64,000 nucleotides of DNA from Chitinophagaceae bacterium. GTDB lineage: Bacteria; Bacteroidota; Bacteroidia; Chitinophagales; Chitinophagaceae. The first letter of the stretch is position 1; each line of letters begins with the position of its first letter. A program made the translations under genes and the position numbers. The stretch is from the NCBI GenBank assembly GCA_016710745.1, contig JADJVB010000010.1:1054001-1118000 (forward strand). Direction: 5' to 3'. The notes under the pieces were generated by a model. The model saw nothing but the letters and a program-made list of their open reading frames with translations, did not search any database and was not told the DNA's origin. Below, piece by piece: positions 11,189-18,898 of this stretch.

Positions 11189-12151
11189 TTAATCCAATTG
11201 TTGCTTTAACTGAACAGCACACCAGGCTGTAAACGGAAGAACCAATAAACTTATAAAAACCAGCCAATTGTGGGTGACATAAAGCAATAAGAAACTCACT
11301 AGAATAAGGAATACCGGATAAAAAATAAATAGAAAACTTACTATTTTGGCGTCATCATGCCCTTCTTCTTTAATTAATTTATTGCCCAACCATTTGGTAA
11401 AGTAAAAAAGCGGTGCATGAATCAACATACCGATCAGGGCTGGTAAAAAAAGTATTATTTTTTTCAGTAAAGAATGCTCAACGTAAAACGCTTTTCGTAA
11501 AGCCACTTGATCATTTTCTTCAATTTCAAAAACATGTTTAGTCAATTGTGGCTTTAATGCTTCATTAAACTGTTTAATGGCGTTTCCATGAGTGTCTTTA
11601 TAATCAACGTCGGCCTTTGTGATCATATCGCCAAATGACAGTTTTATATTTTTTCCAAATTTTTTAAATGAGCTGTAATTGATTGCAACGGGTAATACGT
11701 CCAGTTCAATACCGTCTGCCCAACTGCTGATGGCCAGCCGGGCCGTGCCTTTTTTTAAAGGGCGCAAATGCCATTCGTTAACACAACGGCCTTCGCTGAA
11801 AATGAGTACAATACCATTTTGTTTAAATAATTCTTTGCACTGATCAAAAGTCTTATAGTTTTCGTCCATATTTTCAACGCCCTCGCTAACCCGGTACACC
11901 GGGAACATTTTAAACAGGTATAAAAACCTGGCTGCTGATTTATTTTTAAACGCATCGCCCCTGGCCAGGGAATACACCGTGCCTTGGAATAAAGTACAAA
12001 GTAAGATGGCATCCAGGAATGAATTGGGATGATTTGCTGCCAGCAGCAGCGGCCCCTTGTGTTTCAGGAGCTCTTTCCGGTTAATAGACAGGTCCCGGCA
12101 ATAAAGCGGTAAGGCAAGCCGGGCAATGATTTTTACAACAGCGTATAGCAA
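11189..12151 (-). CDS. 1-acyl-glycerol-3-phosphate acyltransferase-like (PlsC family)
   Basis: A 320-residue membrane-associated acyltransferase. Motif I reads NHPNSFLDA with H41 and D47, spaced H-x5-D rather than the common H-x4-D. This spacing is seen in a Bacteroidota subgroup of glycerol-phosphate acyltransferase-like enzymes. Motif III appears as FSEGRCVNE (in place of FPEGTRS), and GTARLAISS matches the later conserved block. Two hydrophobic helices lie at about 225-245 and 270-305. It probably moves an acyl chain to a lysophospholipid. Exact substrate is uncertain because of the variant motifs. Confidence 0.75.
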   Translation of the reverse strand: MLYAVVKIIARLALPLYCRDLSINRKELLKHKGPLLLAANHPNSFLDAILLCTLFQGTVYSLARGDAFKNKSAARFLYLFKMFPVYRVSEGVENMDENYKTFDQCKELFKQNGIVLIFSEGRCVNEWHLRPLKKGTARLAISSWADGIELDVLPVAINYSSFKKFGKNIKLSFGDMITKADVDYKDTHGNAIKQFNEALKPQLTKHVFEIEENDQVALRKAFYVEHSLLKKIILFLPALIGMLIHAPLFYFTKWLGNKLIKEEGHDDAKIVSFLFIFYPVFLILVSFLLLYVTHNWLVFISLLVLPFTAWCAVQLKQQLD

Positions 12152-12243
12152 TGGGCAGTTTGTTTGAAAACGGAAGATAATTATAAATCAAACATTAAAA
12201 TAAATGTCGGGTATAAAAGGCTTTGCCAACGGGTTCCGGGTCA

Positions 12244-12795
12244 TTAATTCAACTGTGGATCCAGTGGATAATTGATCAGCAATTCGTACTCGCCACCCAG
12301 CATTTTAAGGCTGCTTTTCCAGATCTCATCCTGCCGGGTATTAAAAACCAATTGGCGGTTGCCGGAAACCGTTAGCCAGCTTTTTTCGGCCATTTCGCCG
12401 GCCAGCTGTTCATCGCCCCAGCCACTGTAACCGATAAAAAATTTTATTTTAGACAGATCGATGGCGTTGGTTTTGATCAAGGCAGTAACGGTTTCAAAAT
12501 TACCGCCCCAGTATATATCATTATTTATTTTTACCGAATCCGGAATGAGTTCGGGGTATTGGTGCAGGAAATGGATCGTATCCCGCTGAACAGGGCCACC
12601 ATAATATACGGGTATGGTAAAGCCTTCAAAGTCTGCGATCAGTTCATCCAAAGTTTGTTCAACCTGTTTATTTAAAACAAAGCCAAAACTTCCCTCCGGC
12701 TGATGTTCGCACAGCAGCACTACCGTGCGCAAAAAATTCGGGTCCTTTAAAAAAGGATCTGCTATTAACAATATACCTGCTGCCGGTTCAATCAT
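12244..12795 (-). CDS. YqgE/AlgH family protein
   Basis: A 183-residue cytoplasmic protein. The start (IEPAAGILLIADPFLKDPNF, then RTVVLLCEHQPEGSFGFVLN) is the UPF0301 YqgE/AlgH signature, and the middle GGPVQ and GYSGWGDEQLAGE segments are also conserved. The biochemical role of the family is not settled; AlgH was first linked to alginate regulation in Pseudomonas. Length is typical (about 185). It lies 92 bases upstream of the acyltransferase on the same strand. Confidence 0.92.
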   Translation of the reverse strand: MIEPAAGILLIADPFLKDPNFLRTVVLLCEHQPEGSFGFVLNKQVEQTLDELIADFEGFTIPVYYGGPVQRDTIHFLHQYPELIPDSVKINNDIYWGGNFETVTALIKTNAIDLSKIKFFIGYSGWGDEQLAGEMAEKSWLTVSGNRQLVFNTRQDEIWKSSLKMLGGEYELLINYPLDPQLN

Positions 12796-12924
12796 ATTTC
12801 TAAATTAATATTAAAATACAGAATAACGTGGCGGCAGCTGTAATTTATTTTATTTAAAACTTCTAAACCTTAGTTAAATTTAAAGTTTAGAACTTTTAAA
12901 TTATATTACAGCCCTATACTGAAT

Positions 12925-12932
12925 TACCTTTG
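12925..12932 (+). promoter_or_regulatory. -7 promoter element (TACCTTTG) abutting the kinase start codon
   Basis: TACCTTTG matches the Bacteroidota -7 consensus and ends 5 bases before the ATG at 12938. If it is used, transcription begins at or within a base or two of the start codon, giving a leaderless mRNA. No clear -33 TTG is present. Confidence 0.4.
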
Positions 12933-12937
12933 CCGTA

Positions 12938-14260
12938 ATGAAGAAAATATTCCCAATAATAACCATCCTGATCTTATTCTCCCTGCTGGGGCTTATTTTC
13001 TTTCAGTACCTGTGGATTAAAAGTGCAAAGAATATAAAAGACAAACAAACCGAGGATAATATTGCCCATGCGGTGTATTATGCTGCTACTATTTTAACTC
13101 AGGAAAGAACTTCTATTATGCCCCTGCCCCGTAAAAGCGACCTGCTTTTTCCGGGCGACAGGTTACAAATGCAATACTTTAAACCCTCGGTGATCAAACG
13201 GTTTTCGAAAGATGAGATCTCGGATATTTTACGCATGGGTTTTGATAAAAATAACCTGAAAGGCTATCCTTTTGAATTCAATGTAAGCGTTAATTCAATA
13301 AACGGCGATCAGGTGTACAGCGATAATTTTTACAAATACTTTTTAGACTCCGCCAACAATGTAAATCATGTATTTGCCCTGGAACCGGCCAGTGGCAGCA
13401 ATTTTGAAAACCTGGTCAGCGAGGAATTACTTTCTGTAATTGTACCCAATCAAAAAAGCCTGATCTGGAAAGAAATGATCTGGTTCATACTGGGAGCCAT
13501 ATTGTTTACCATCATCATCACAACGGCCTTCTTTATAACCGTGCGTACTTTATTGAAACAGAAAAAACTCAGTGAGATCAAATCGGATTTTATTAACAAC
13601 ATGACGCATGAGTTCAAAACCCCGTTAGCAACGATCTCCCTCGCTGTAGACGCTTTAAAAAATGAGAAAGTGATTGCCGACAAGGATAAAACCGGTTATT
13701 TTACCGGTATCATCAAGGAAGAAAATAAACGGATGAACAAGCAGGTAGAAACCATTTTGCAGGCGGCCTTGCTTGATAAGAACGAAGTGCAGTTAAGCCT
13801 GAAAAGGTTGCTGGCACACGATTTGATCGTAAGTGCTTTGAATAATATTCATTTGCAGGTTGAGGAAAAGGGCGGAAAAATTGACGTTGAGCTGGGTGCC
13901 GAAAATGATTTGATCATGGCCGACGAAGTACATTTTACCAACATCATAAACAACCTGCTCGACAATGCCGTAAAATATTCGAAAGACAACCTGCACATTA
14001 AACTAACAACAAAAAATTCGGGTAATTTCCTGAAAATTAAAATAGAGGACAACGGCATTGGTATGAATAAGGAAACACTGCACCGCATTTTTGAAAAATT
14101 TTACCGGGCCCATACCGGTAATATACATAACGTAAAAGGATTTGGTCTGGGTTTAAGTTATGTAAAAACGATGGTCAATGCCCATCATGGCACCATCAAA
14201 GCCGAAAGTGTATTGGGCAAGGGGAGTTCATTTTGTGTTTCTATTCCGTTACCCAAATAA
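12938..14260 (+). CDS. Sensor histidine kinase (orphan, two-TM)
   Basis: A 440-residue membrane kinase with TM helices at about 5-24 and 181-204 flanking a periplasmic sensor domain of unknown type, with no obvious HAMP domain. The H-box NMTHEFKTPLATISLAVDAL carries the phospho-acceptor H224. The ATP-binding domain shows the N-box NNLLDNAVKYS (N343), G1 DNGIG (371-375), F-box IFEKFYR and G2 GFGLGLS (401-407), all intact. No response regulator gene is adjacent on either side, so its partner is encoded elsewhere. The next 630 bases hold no intact gene. Confidence 0.92.
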   Translation: MKKIFPIITILILFSLLGLIFFQYLWIKSAKNIKDKQTEDNIAHAVYYAATILTQERTSIMPLPRKSDLLFPGDRLQMQYFKPSVIKRFSKDEISDILRMGFDKNNLKGYPFEFNVSVNSINGDQVYSDNFYKYFLDSANNVNHVFALEPASGSNFENLVSEELLSVIVPNQKSLIWKEMIWFILGAILFTIIITTAFFITVRTLLKQKKLSEIKSDFINNMTHEFKTPLATISLAVDALKNEKVIADKDKTGYFTGIIKEENKRMNKQVETILQAALLDKNEVQLSLKRLLAHDLIVSALNNIHLQVEEKGGKIDVELGAENDLIMADEVHFTNIINNLLDNAVKYSKDNLHIKLTTKNSGNFLKIKIEDNGIGMNKETLHRIFEKFYRAHTGNIHNVKGFGLGLSYVKTMVNAHHGTIKAESVLGKGSSFCVSIPLPK

Positions 14261-14431
14261 TTAGTTACGTTTGGCAAGCCATACCAGCAGCTTTAAAGCG
14301 CACCAGGCATCGCCGACCGTGCAAACCTTGATTTCCACCAACCCCTGTTCGATGGCATAGTCACGAATGGTATTTTCTGAACGGTAAAGACTGCATACCC
14401 GGGCATTTTTTCTACCGGGGTAACCAGGCAA
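14261..14431 (-). pseudogene. Possible decayed C-terminal gene fragment
   Basis: Reading leftward from 14431 to a TAA at 14261-14263 gives 56 codons without a start, including SENTIRDYAIEQGLVEIKVC and VGDAWCALKLLVWLAKR. The mix of charged and hydrophobic residues looks coding-like, but I do not recognise the family. No ATG or continuing frame was found upstream. It may be the remnant of a gene that once converged on the kinase, or chance. Confidence 0.25.
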
Positions 14432-14702
14432 TTAAATCGGAATGTTGCTTTCAAATTCGTGGTACCCGTTTTATTTGTTTTTTATAGACGAACCTGTTCA
14501 TTGCGAATACATGGATAAGATCAGGCATAGCGCCTACGCTAACATACTGGCAGGAGGTAGCAGCATTCAATGACTCAAAATAATTTTCGGGGGATCAAAC
14601 AATCCATACTTTCCTGTTGGCCCTGCGCCCATTTTTTAATTAATGTTATTACAGCATTGCTGGCCCCCGCCATTTCTTCGTTATATCGAAATTTAAAAAG
14701 GG

Positions 14703-14803
14703 TAATCCACACTAATCCACAGCTATCCACATTCAATTCACATCAATTTCCCTGTTTTTGGCCTGATAGTCATACCTATAGGTCAATACGGGCTTGTGGA
14801 TAA
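14703..14803. promoter_or_regulatory. Cluster of DnaA-box-like 9-mers
   Basis: Three near-consensus DnaA boxes lie head to tail with a 10-base period: TAATCCACA (14703-14711), TAATCCACA (14713-14721) and CTATCCACA (14723-14731). Each is one base from TTATCCACA. A perfect TTATCCACA lies on the other strand at 14803-14795. They fall in the unusually long gap before mraZ. This could be a chromosomal origin sub-region, a DnaA titration site or a DnaA-controlled promoter for the dcw cluster. Confidence 0.5.
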
Positions 14804-14819
14804 AAAACTTTCCCCAAAA

Positions 14820-14852
14820 TTTGATTATAAAGTGGGAAAAAGTGTTATTTTG
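14820..14852 (+). promoter_or_regulatory. Candidate mraZ/dcw promoter
   Basis: TTTG at 14820-14823 and TATTTTG at 14846-14852 resemble the Bacteroidota -33 TTTG and -7 TAnnTTTG elements, separated by 22 bases; the -7 box is one base short. The mraZ ATG is 38 bases further on. The MraZ-type repeats lie between and over these elements. Confidence 0.4.
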
Positions 14853-14856
14853 TGGG
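14832..14856 (+). promoter_or_regulatory. MraZ operator-like direct repeats
   Basis: GTGGG at 14832, GTGTT at 14842 and GTGGG at 14852 repeat with an exact 10-base period. MraZ of E. coli is known to bind TGGGN repeats separated by 5 bases upstream of its own gene, the same spacing. The middle copy is degenerate. The position over the promoter suggests autoregulation of the dcw operon. Confidence 0.6.
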
Positions 14857-14890
14857 AGTATATGTTATTTAGTCGCTTAAATACTTGAAA

Positions 14891-15348
14891 ATGATAGGTT
14901 TCCTCGGTGAATATGAGGCCACTTTAGACGTTAAAGGGCGCTTTCTTTTACCGGCAGGCTTTAAAAAGCAACTGCCGGAAGAGGGTGCTACGCATTTTAT
15001 CATCAACCGGGGTTTTGAAAAATGTCTCACGTTATACCCCCAGCAAAGCTGGGATCCTATTTTTCTGAGATCAGCAAACTGAATGAATTTGACCCTAAGG
15101 TAAGAGAATTTCGGCGATATTTTTTGAACGGAGCTACCCAGGTGGAACTCGATTCGGCCGGTCGTTTACTGATGCCGAAAAACCTGGCCGAACACGCCGG
15201 ATTGGAAAAAGAGATCGTATTGGTTTCGGCGGTAAACAAAATTGAGATCTGGGATAAGATTAAGTATAAAGAGTTCTTTGAAACTTTTACCGCACAATCG
15301 TTCAGCGATTTGGCAAATGAAGTAATGAACAGGAAGGAAGGGGTTTAG
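14891..15348 (+). CDS. mraZ: Transcriptional regulator MraZ (frameshifted as given)
   Basis: First gene of the dcw cluster. Two overlapping frames together give a standard MraZ of about 152 residues with its two SpoVT/AbrB-like halves: FLGEYEATLDVKGRFLLPAG in the first and ATQVELDSAGRLLMPKNLAE in the second. As given, the first frame stops at 15082. One extra T in the T5 run at about 15060-15064 restores ..SWDPIFSEISKLNEF... The start is taken as ATG 14891 (MIGFLGEYEATL); a TTG at 14885 is in frame but less likely. MraZ is a DNA-binding repressor of its own operon, and matching repeats lie upstream. Confidence 0.85.
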
Positions 15349-15349
15349 G

Positions 15350-15373
15350 AACCTGCCTGCCGGCAGGCAGGTT
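15350..15373. repeat. Perfect 24-bp palindrome between mraZ and rsmH
   Basis: Arms AACCTGCCTGCC (15350-15361) and GGCAGGCAGGTT (15362-15373) are exact inverses with no loop. A related 14-bp palindrome (AGGCAGG/CCTGCCT, 15630-15643) lies inside rsmH, where it encodes part of VQAGLPAD. There is no T-tract, so a terminator is unlikely; it fits a short mobile palindromic repeat. Confidence 0.7.
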
Positions 15374-15391
15374 AGTAATTAGTTAACAGCA

Positions 15392-16357
15392 ATGAAAAAA
15401 AACAACGCCGATAACCAAATTCCCAATTCCCGATTCCCTGAATACCATATGCCGGTTTTGTTGAACGAGTGCATAGAAGGATTACATATCAAACCCGAAG
15501 GGGTATATGTGGATTGCACATTTGGTGGCGGTGGGCATAGCAACGCCATTTTAAAAAAACTGAATGAACTGGGGAGGTTGGTCGTTTTCGATCAGGATGA
15601 AGATGCAAAACAAAACCTGTCGGGTGTACAGGCAGGCCTGCCTGCCGATCACAGGATCACTTTTGTTCCTCAGAATTTCAGGTACCTGCAACGGTTTTTA
15701 AGATTGCATAAAGCAGCTAAAGTGGATGGGATACTGGCCGACCTGGGTGTTTCCAGTCATCAGTTTGATGAAGCCGATCGCGGTTTTTCCATTCGGTTTG
15801 ATGCGGCACTGGATATGCGTATGGATCAACGACAAACCATCACAGCCGCTGATATCATTAAAAATTTCACCGAAGCGCAACTGCATAAATTATTTGAACA
15901 GTATGGCGAAGTAAGCAATTCGAAAACACTTGCTAAAACGATTGTAACACAACGGGTACTTGCCCCCATACGAACCATCAACGAATTTAAATCAGCGGTT
16001 GAACCAATTGTAAAAGGCAATCCCAACAAATATTTCGCCCAGGTTTTTCAGGCCTTGCGAATTGAGGTGAATGATGAACTGGGGGCACTGAAGGAGTTAC
16101 TGGAACAATCGGTTGCTGTGTTGAACCCCGGTGGAAGAATGGCCGTGATTACTTTTCATTCGCTCGAAGACCGGATCGTTAAAAACTTTTTCCGCGACGG
16201 AACTTTTAACGACACAGCCATTGATGATGTGTACGGACACCGTTTTGAAAACCCATTAAAAGTGATCACCAAAAAGCCGATAACCGCTTCCGAAAAGGAA
16301 CGGGAACAAAATAACAGATCACGCAGCGCGAAGCTGAGAATCGCAGAACTGAAGTAA
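15392..16357 (+). CDS. rsmH: 16S rRNA (cytosine-1402 N4)-methyltransferase RsmH
   Basis: A 321-residue SAM-dependent methyltransferase (MraW) that modifies C1402 of 16S rRNA. Visible blocks are YHMPVLLNECIEGL at residue ~18, the SAM loop VDCTFGGGGHSNAIL, DGILADLGVSSHQFDEADRG, the RGFS-like RFDAALDMRMD, and the C-terminal AVITFHSLEDRIVKNFF. The N-terminal 15 residues before YHMPVLL are a variable extension. About residues 83-88 (QAGLPA) are encoded by a palindromic repeat that may have inserted in frame. Standard second gene of the dcw operon. Confidence 0.96.
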   Translation: MKKNNADNQIPNSRFPEYHMPVLLNECIEGLHIKPEGVYVDCTFGGGGHSNAILKKLNELGRLVVFDQDEDAKQNLSGVQAGLPADHRITFVPQNFRYLQRFLRLHKAAKVDGILADLGVSSHQFDEADRGFSIRFDAALDMRMDQRQTITAADIIKNFTEAQLHKLFEQYGEVSNSKTLAKTIVTQRVLAPIRTINEFKSAVEPIVKGNPNKYFAQVFQALRIEVNDELGALKELLEQSVAVLNPGGRMAVITFHSLEDRIVKNFFRDGTFNDTAIDDVYGHRFENPLKVITKKPITASEKEREQNNRSRSAKLRIAELK

Positions 16358-16394
16358 TAAAAGTTACAAAGAAAATAAAGACATAAAAAAAGCC

Positions 16395-16760
16395 ATGTCA
16401 GTGGAAAAACAAATACAGGAACCGGCAGCCGGTCAAAAAACAGATCCGGCGGCTGCGGGGTGGAAGAAACTTATCAGCCACAAATGGGTGGTAAGAAATA
16501 TCCCTTTCTTTCTGTTTTTAACCTTTCTGGCGGTGTTGTATATATATAACGGACATTATACCGATAAACTGAACCTGAAGATTAATACGACGGAAAAACA
16601 GATCAAAGAGCTGGAATACGAATACAAGACTGTTAAAAGTGACGTGATATTCCGAAGTAAAGCAAGTGAGTTGATAAAAGCAGTTGAACCTCTGGGTTTA
16701 AAAGAACTGACCGTGCCTCCCGTGTTATTGGAAGAAGCGAATAAGGATAATAAAAATTAA
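16395..16760 (+). CDS. ftsL: FtsL-like cell division protein
   Basis: A 121-residue bitopic protein: a 35-residue cytoplasmic tail, one TM helix at about 38-55 (IPFFLFLTFLAVLYIY), then a coiled-coil-prone periplasmic segment (TTEKQIKELEYEYKTVKSDV). Topology, size and position between rsmH and ftsI match the Bacteroidota FtsL-like family. The protein would join FtsQ and a DivIC-type partner in recruiting the FtsW-FtsI synthase. Sequence similarity to proteobacterial FtsL is low, as usual, so the name rests mainly on context and topology. Confidence 0.8.
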   Translation: MSVEKQIQEPAAGQKTDPAAAGWKKLISHKWVVRNIPFFLFLTFLAVLYIYNGHYTDKLNLKINTTEKQIKELEYEYKTVKSDVIFRSKASELIKAVEPLGLKELTVPPVLLEEANKDNKN

Positions 16761-16774
16761 TCAGCCGATAGATT

Positions 16775-18898
16775 TTGGAAATAAGAAAAGACATATTGTG
16801 GCGGGTTTATCTCAGTTTCATCGGGATCGTTATCCTGGGGATTATAGTGCTGGGCAAAGCCTTTTACATCCAGCGTGTTGAGGGCCATTTCTGGACAAAT
16901 ATGGATAATACCATGCACCTGAAATACTTACCGGTTGATGCAGAGCGGGGAACTATTTACAGTGAAGATGGAAATATGCTGAGCACTTCTATTCCCGTGT
17001 TTGATGTGTACGTGGATTTTGCCGCTGAGGGCCTGCGGGCAAAGGATGGAAAAAGATTTAAAGATCATGCTGATACGCTGAGTACTTGTCTTGCCAATTT
17101 ATTCAAAGACAAATCAGCCAACGCCTATCTGGCTGAAATGAAGCAGGCATATGACCGAAATGCCAGGTATTACCTGTTGAAAAAAAGTATATCATTTACA
17201 GAATATAAAGAATTAAGAGATTTTCCCCTGGTAAACCTGGGTAAAAATAAAAGTGGTTTTATCATTAATTCAATGGATAAACGAATTAACCCTTATGTGT
17301 TGCTGGCAAACCGTACCATTGGTTTGGCCCGGAAAAATGCCAGCAATGTTGGTCTCGAACATCGTTATGACAGTTTACTGAAAGGTAAAGCAGGCCAACA
17401 ATTGGTAAGATATATGGCGGGCTCTTACATGCCGGTTGATGGCGGCGACGTTGATCCCGAAAACGGAAAGGATATTATTTCCACAATCGACACCTATATA
17501 CAGGATGTTACCGAATCGGCCCTGATGCGGATGATGGTAAACAACAACTCGTTGCACGGTACCGCTATGGTTATGGAAACTGCCACCGGCAAGATCAAAG
17601 CCATTGCCAACCTGGGAAAACAAGCCGATGGCAACTATACCGAAGATTTGAATTATGGGATAGGAAAGGCAACTGAGCCGGGTTCGGTGTTTAAACTCGC
17701 AACTTTAATGAGCCTGCTCGAAGATAAATATGTCACTATTAATTCGGTTGTTAATTGTGAGGGAGGTAAAAAGAGTTTTTACGGTTTAACAATTAAAGAT
17801 TCGCATTTGGGTACCTACGAATTAACGGTTAAAGAAGCTTTTGAAAGAAGCAGTAATGTTGCTTTTGCCAAACTGGCCGATCAATATTACAGCAGCCAAC
17901 CCAACAAATTTATCGATCATTTACGGTCTTTCAGGCTTGATAAAATGACGGGTGTTGACCTGACAGCCTCCTCGGGTAAGCCAACCATTAAGAGCCCGGC
18001 AAACCGTAGCTGGTCAAAAACAACAATTCCTTATATGGCCCATGGCTACGAAGAATTGGTTACGCCGCTGCATATGCTGATGTTGTATAACGCCGTTGCC
18101 AACAATGGTAAAATGATGAAGCCTTACCTGGTTAGCTCAATAAAACAATATGGTGTTGAAGTAAGATCGATCGTGCCTGAGGTTCTGGTAGATAAAATTT
18201 GCAGTAATGAAACCCTTACCCAGCTTAAGGAGTGCCTGTTGGCAGTAGTGCAGGGTGAGCATGGTACAGCAAGAATCATAAAAGATTCGGCTTATTTAAT
18301 AGCCGGGAAAACCGGTACAGCGGTTACAGCGATGGATAACCGGGGATATAATAAAGGCAATAAAATTTACCAGGCATCTTTCATCGGTTATTTTCCTGCA
18401 GATAATCCAAAGTACACGATGGCTGTTGTGATACAAAACAGCAAAGAATCAAAAAAGATTTATGGTGCCGATGTGTCGGGTACCGTTTTCAAAGAGATCA
18501 GCGACCGGATATTTGGCAGCTACCTGAGTACAAGGCAATACATGGCAACCGGTAAAACAGATTCTGCAGCCTGTCATTATTTTGGAATGAAAAATGAATG
18601 GGCTTCAATTTTTACCACGTTGAATATGAGTTATAAAGACATGGCCGGGGCCGGATCTTGGAGATCTGTTCAAATTAATAATAATGAGGGTACACTAAAT
18701 ACACCGTCTGTTTCAAATTCAATATCCGGTTCTGTAACCCCTAACGTTGCCGGAATGGGCTTGAAAGATGCGGTGTATTTACTCGAGAACCTGGGGCTGA
18801 AAGTAACGGCAACAGGTAGGGGCAGAGTAATCAATCAGTCGATAGCACCGGAAACCAATTTTATTAAAAACCAAAACATTGCTTTAATACTGAATTGA
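16775..18898 (+). CDS. ftsI: Peptidoglycan transpeptidase FtsI (PBP3) with C-terminal PASTA domain
   Basis: A 707-residue class B penicillin-binding protein that crosslinks septal peptidoglycan. It has a short cytoplasmic tail, a TM helix at about 11-30, a dimerisation domain, and a transpeptidase domain with S304-x-x-K307 (EPGSVFKLA), S359-S-N (ERSSNVAFA) and K512-T-G. The last ~60 residues form one PASTA repeat (TPNVAGMGLKDAVYLLENLG). The start must be TTG at 16775: an in-frame TAG lies 6 bases upstream and the first in-frame ATG is deep in the protein. It follows ftsL by 14 bases and overlaps the murE start. Confidence 0.95.
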   Translation: MEIRKDILWRVYLSFIGIVILGIIVLGKAFYIQRVEGHFWTNMDNTMHLKYLPVDAERGTIYSEDGNMLSTSIPVFDVYVDFAAEGLRAKDGKRFKDHADTLSTCLANLFKDKSANAYLAEMKQAYDRNARYYLLKKSISFTEYKELRDFPLVNLGKNKSGFIINSMDKRINPYVLLANRTIGLARKNASNVGLEHRYDSLLKGKAGQQLVRYMAGSYMPVDGGDVDPENGKDIISTIDTYIQDVTESALMRMMVNNNSLHGTAMVMETATGKIKAIANLGKQADGNYTEDLNYGIGKATEPGSVFKLATLMSLLEDKYVTINSVVNCEGGKKSFYGLTIKDSHLGTYELTVKEAFERSSNVAFAKLADQYYSSQPNKFIDHLRSFRLDKMTGVDLTASSGKPTIKSPANRSWSKTTIPYMAHGYEELVTPLHMLMLYNAVANNGKMMKPYLVSSIKQYGVEVRSIVPEVLVDKICSNETLTQLKECLLAVVQGEHGTARIIKDSAYLIAGKTGTAVTAMDNRGYNKGNKIYQASFIGYFPADNPKYTMAVVIQNSKESKKIYGADVSGTVFKEISDRIFGSYLSTRQYMATGKTDSAACHYFGMKNEWASIFTTLNMSYKDMAGAGSWRSVQINNNEGTLNTPSVSNSISGSVTPNVAGMGLKDAVYLLENLGLKVTATGRGRVINQSIAPETNFIKNQNIALILN

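Noticed and set aside
14570..14803. Open + frame of 77 codons before mraZ.
   Set aside because: It covers the DnaA-box-like tandem repeats and has no sensible protein features; regulatory DNA is the better reading.
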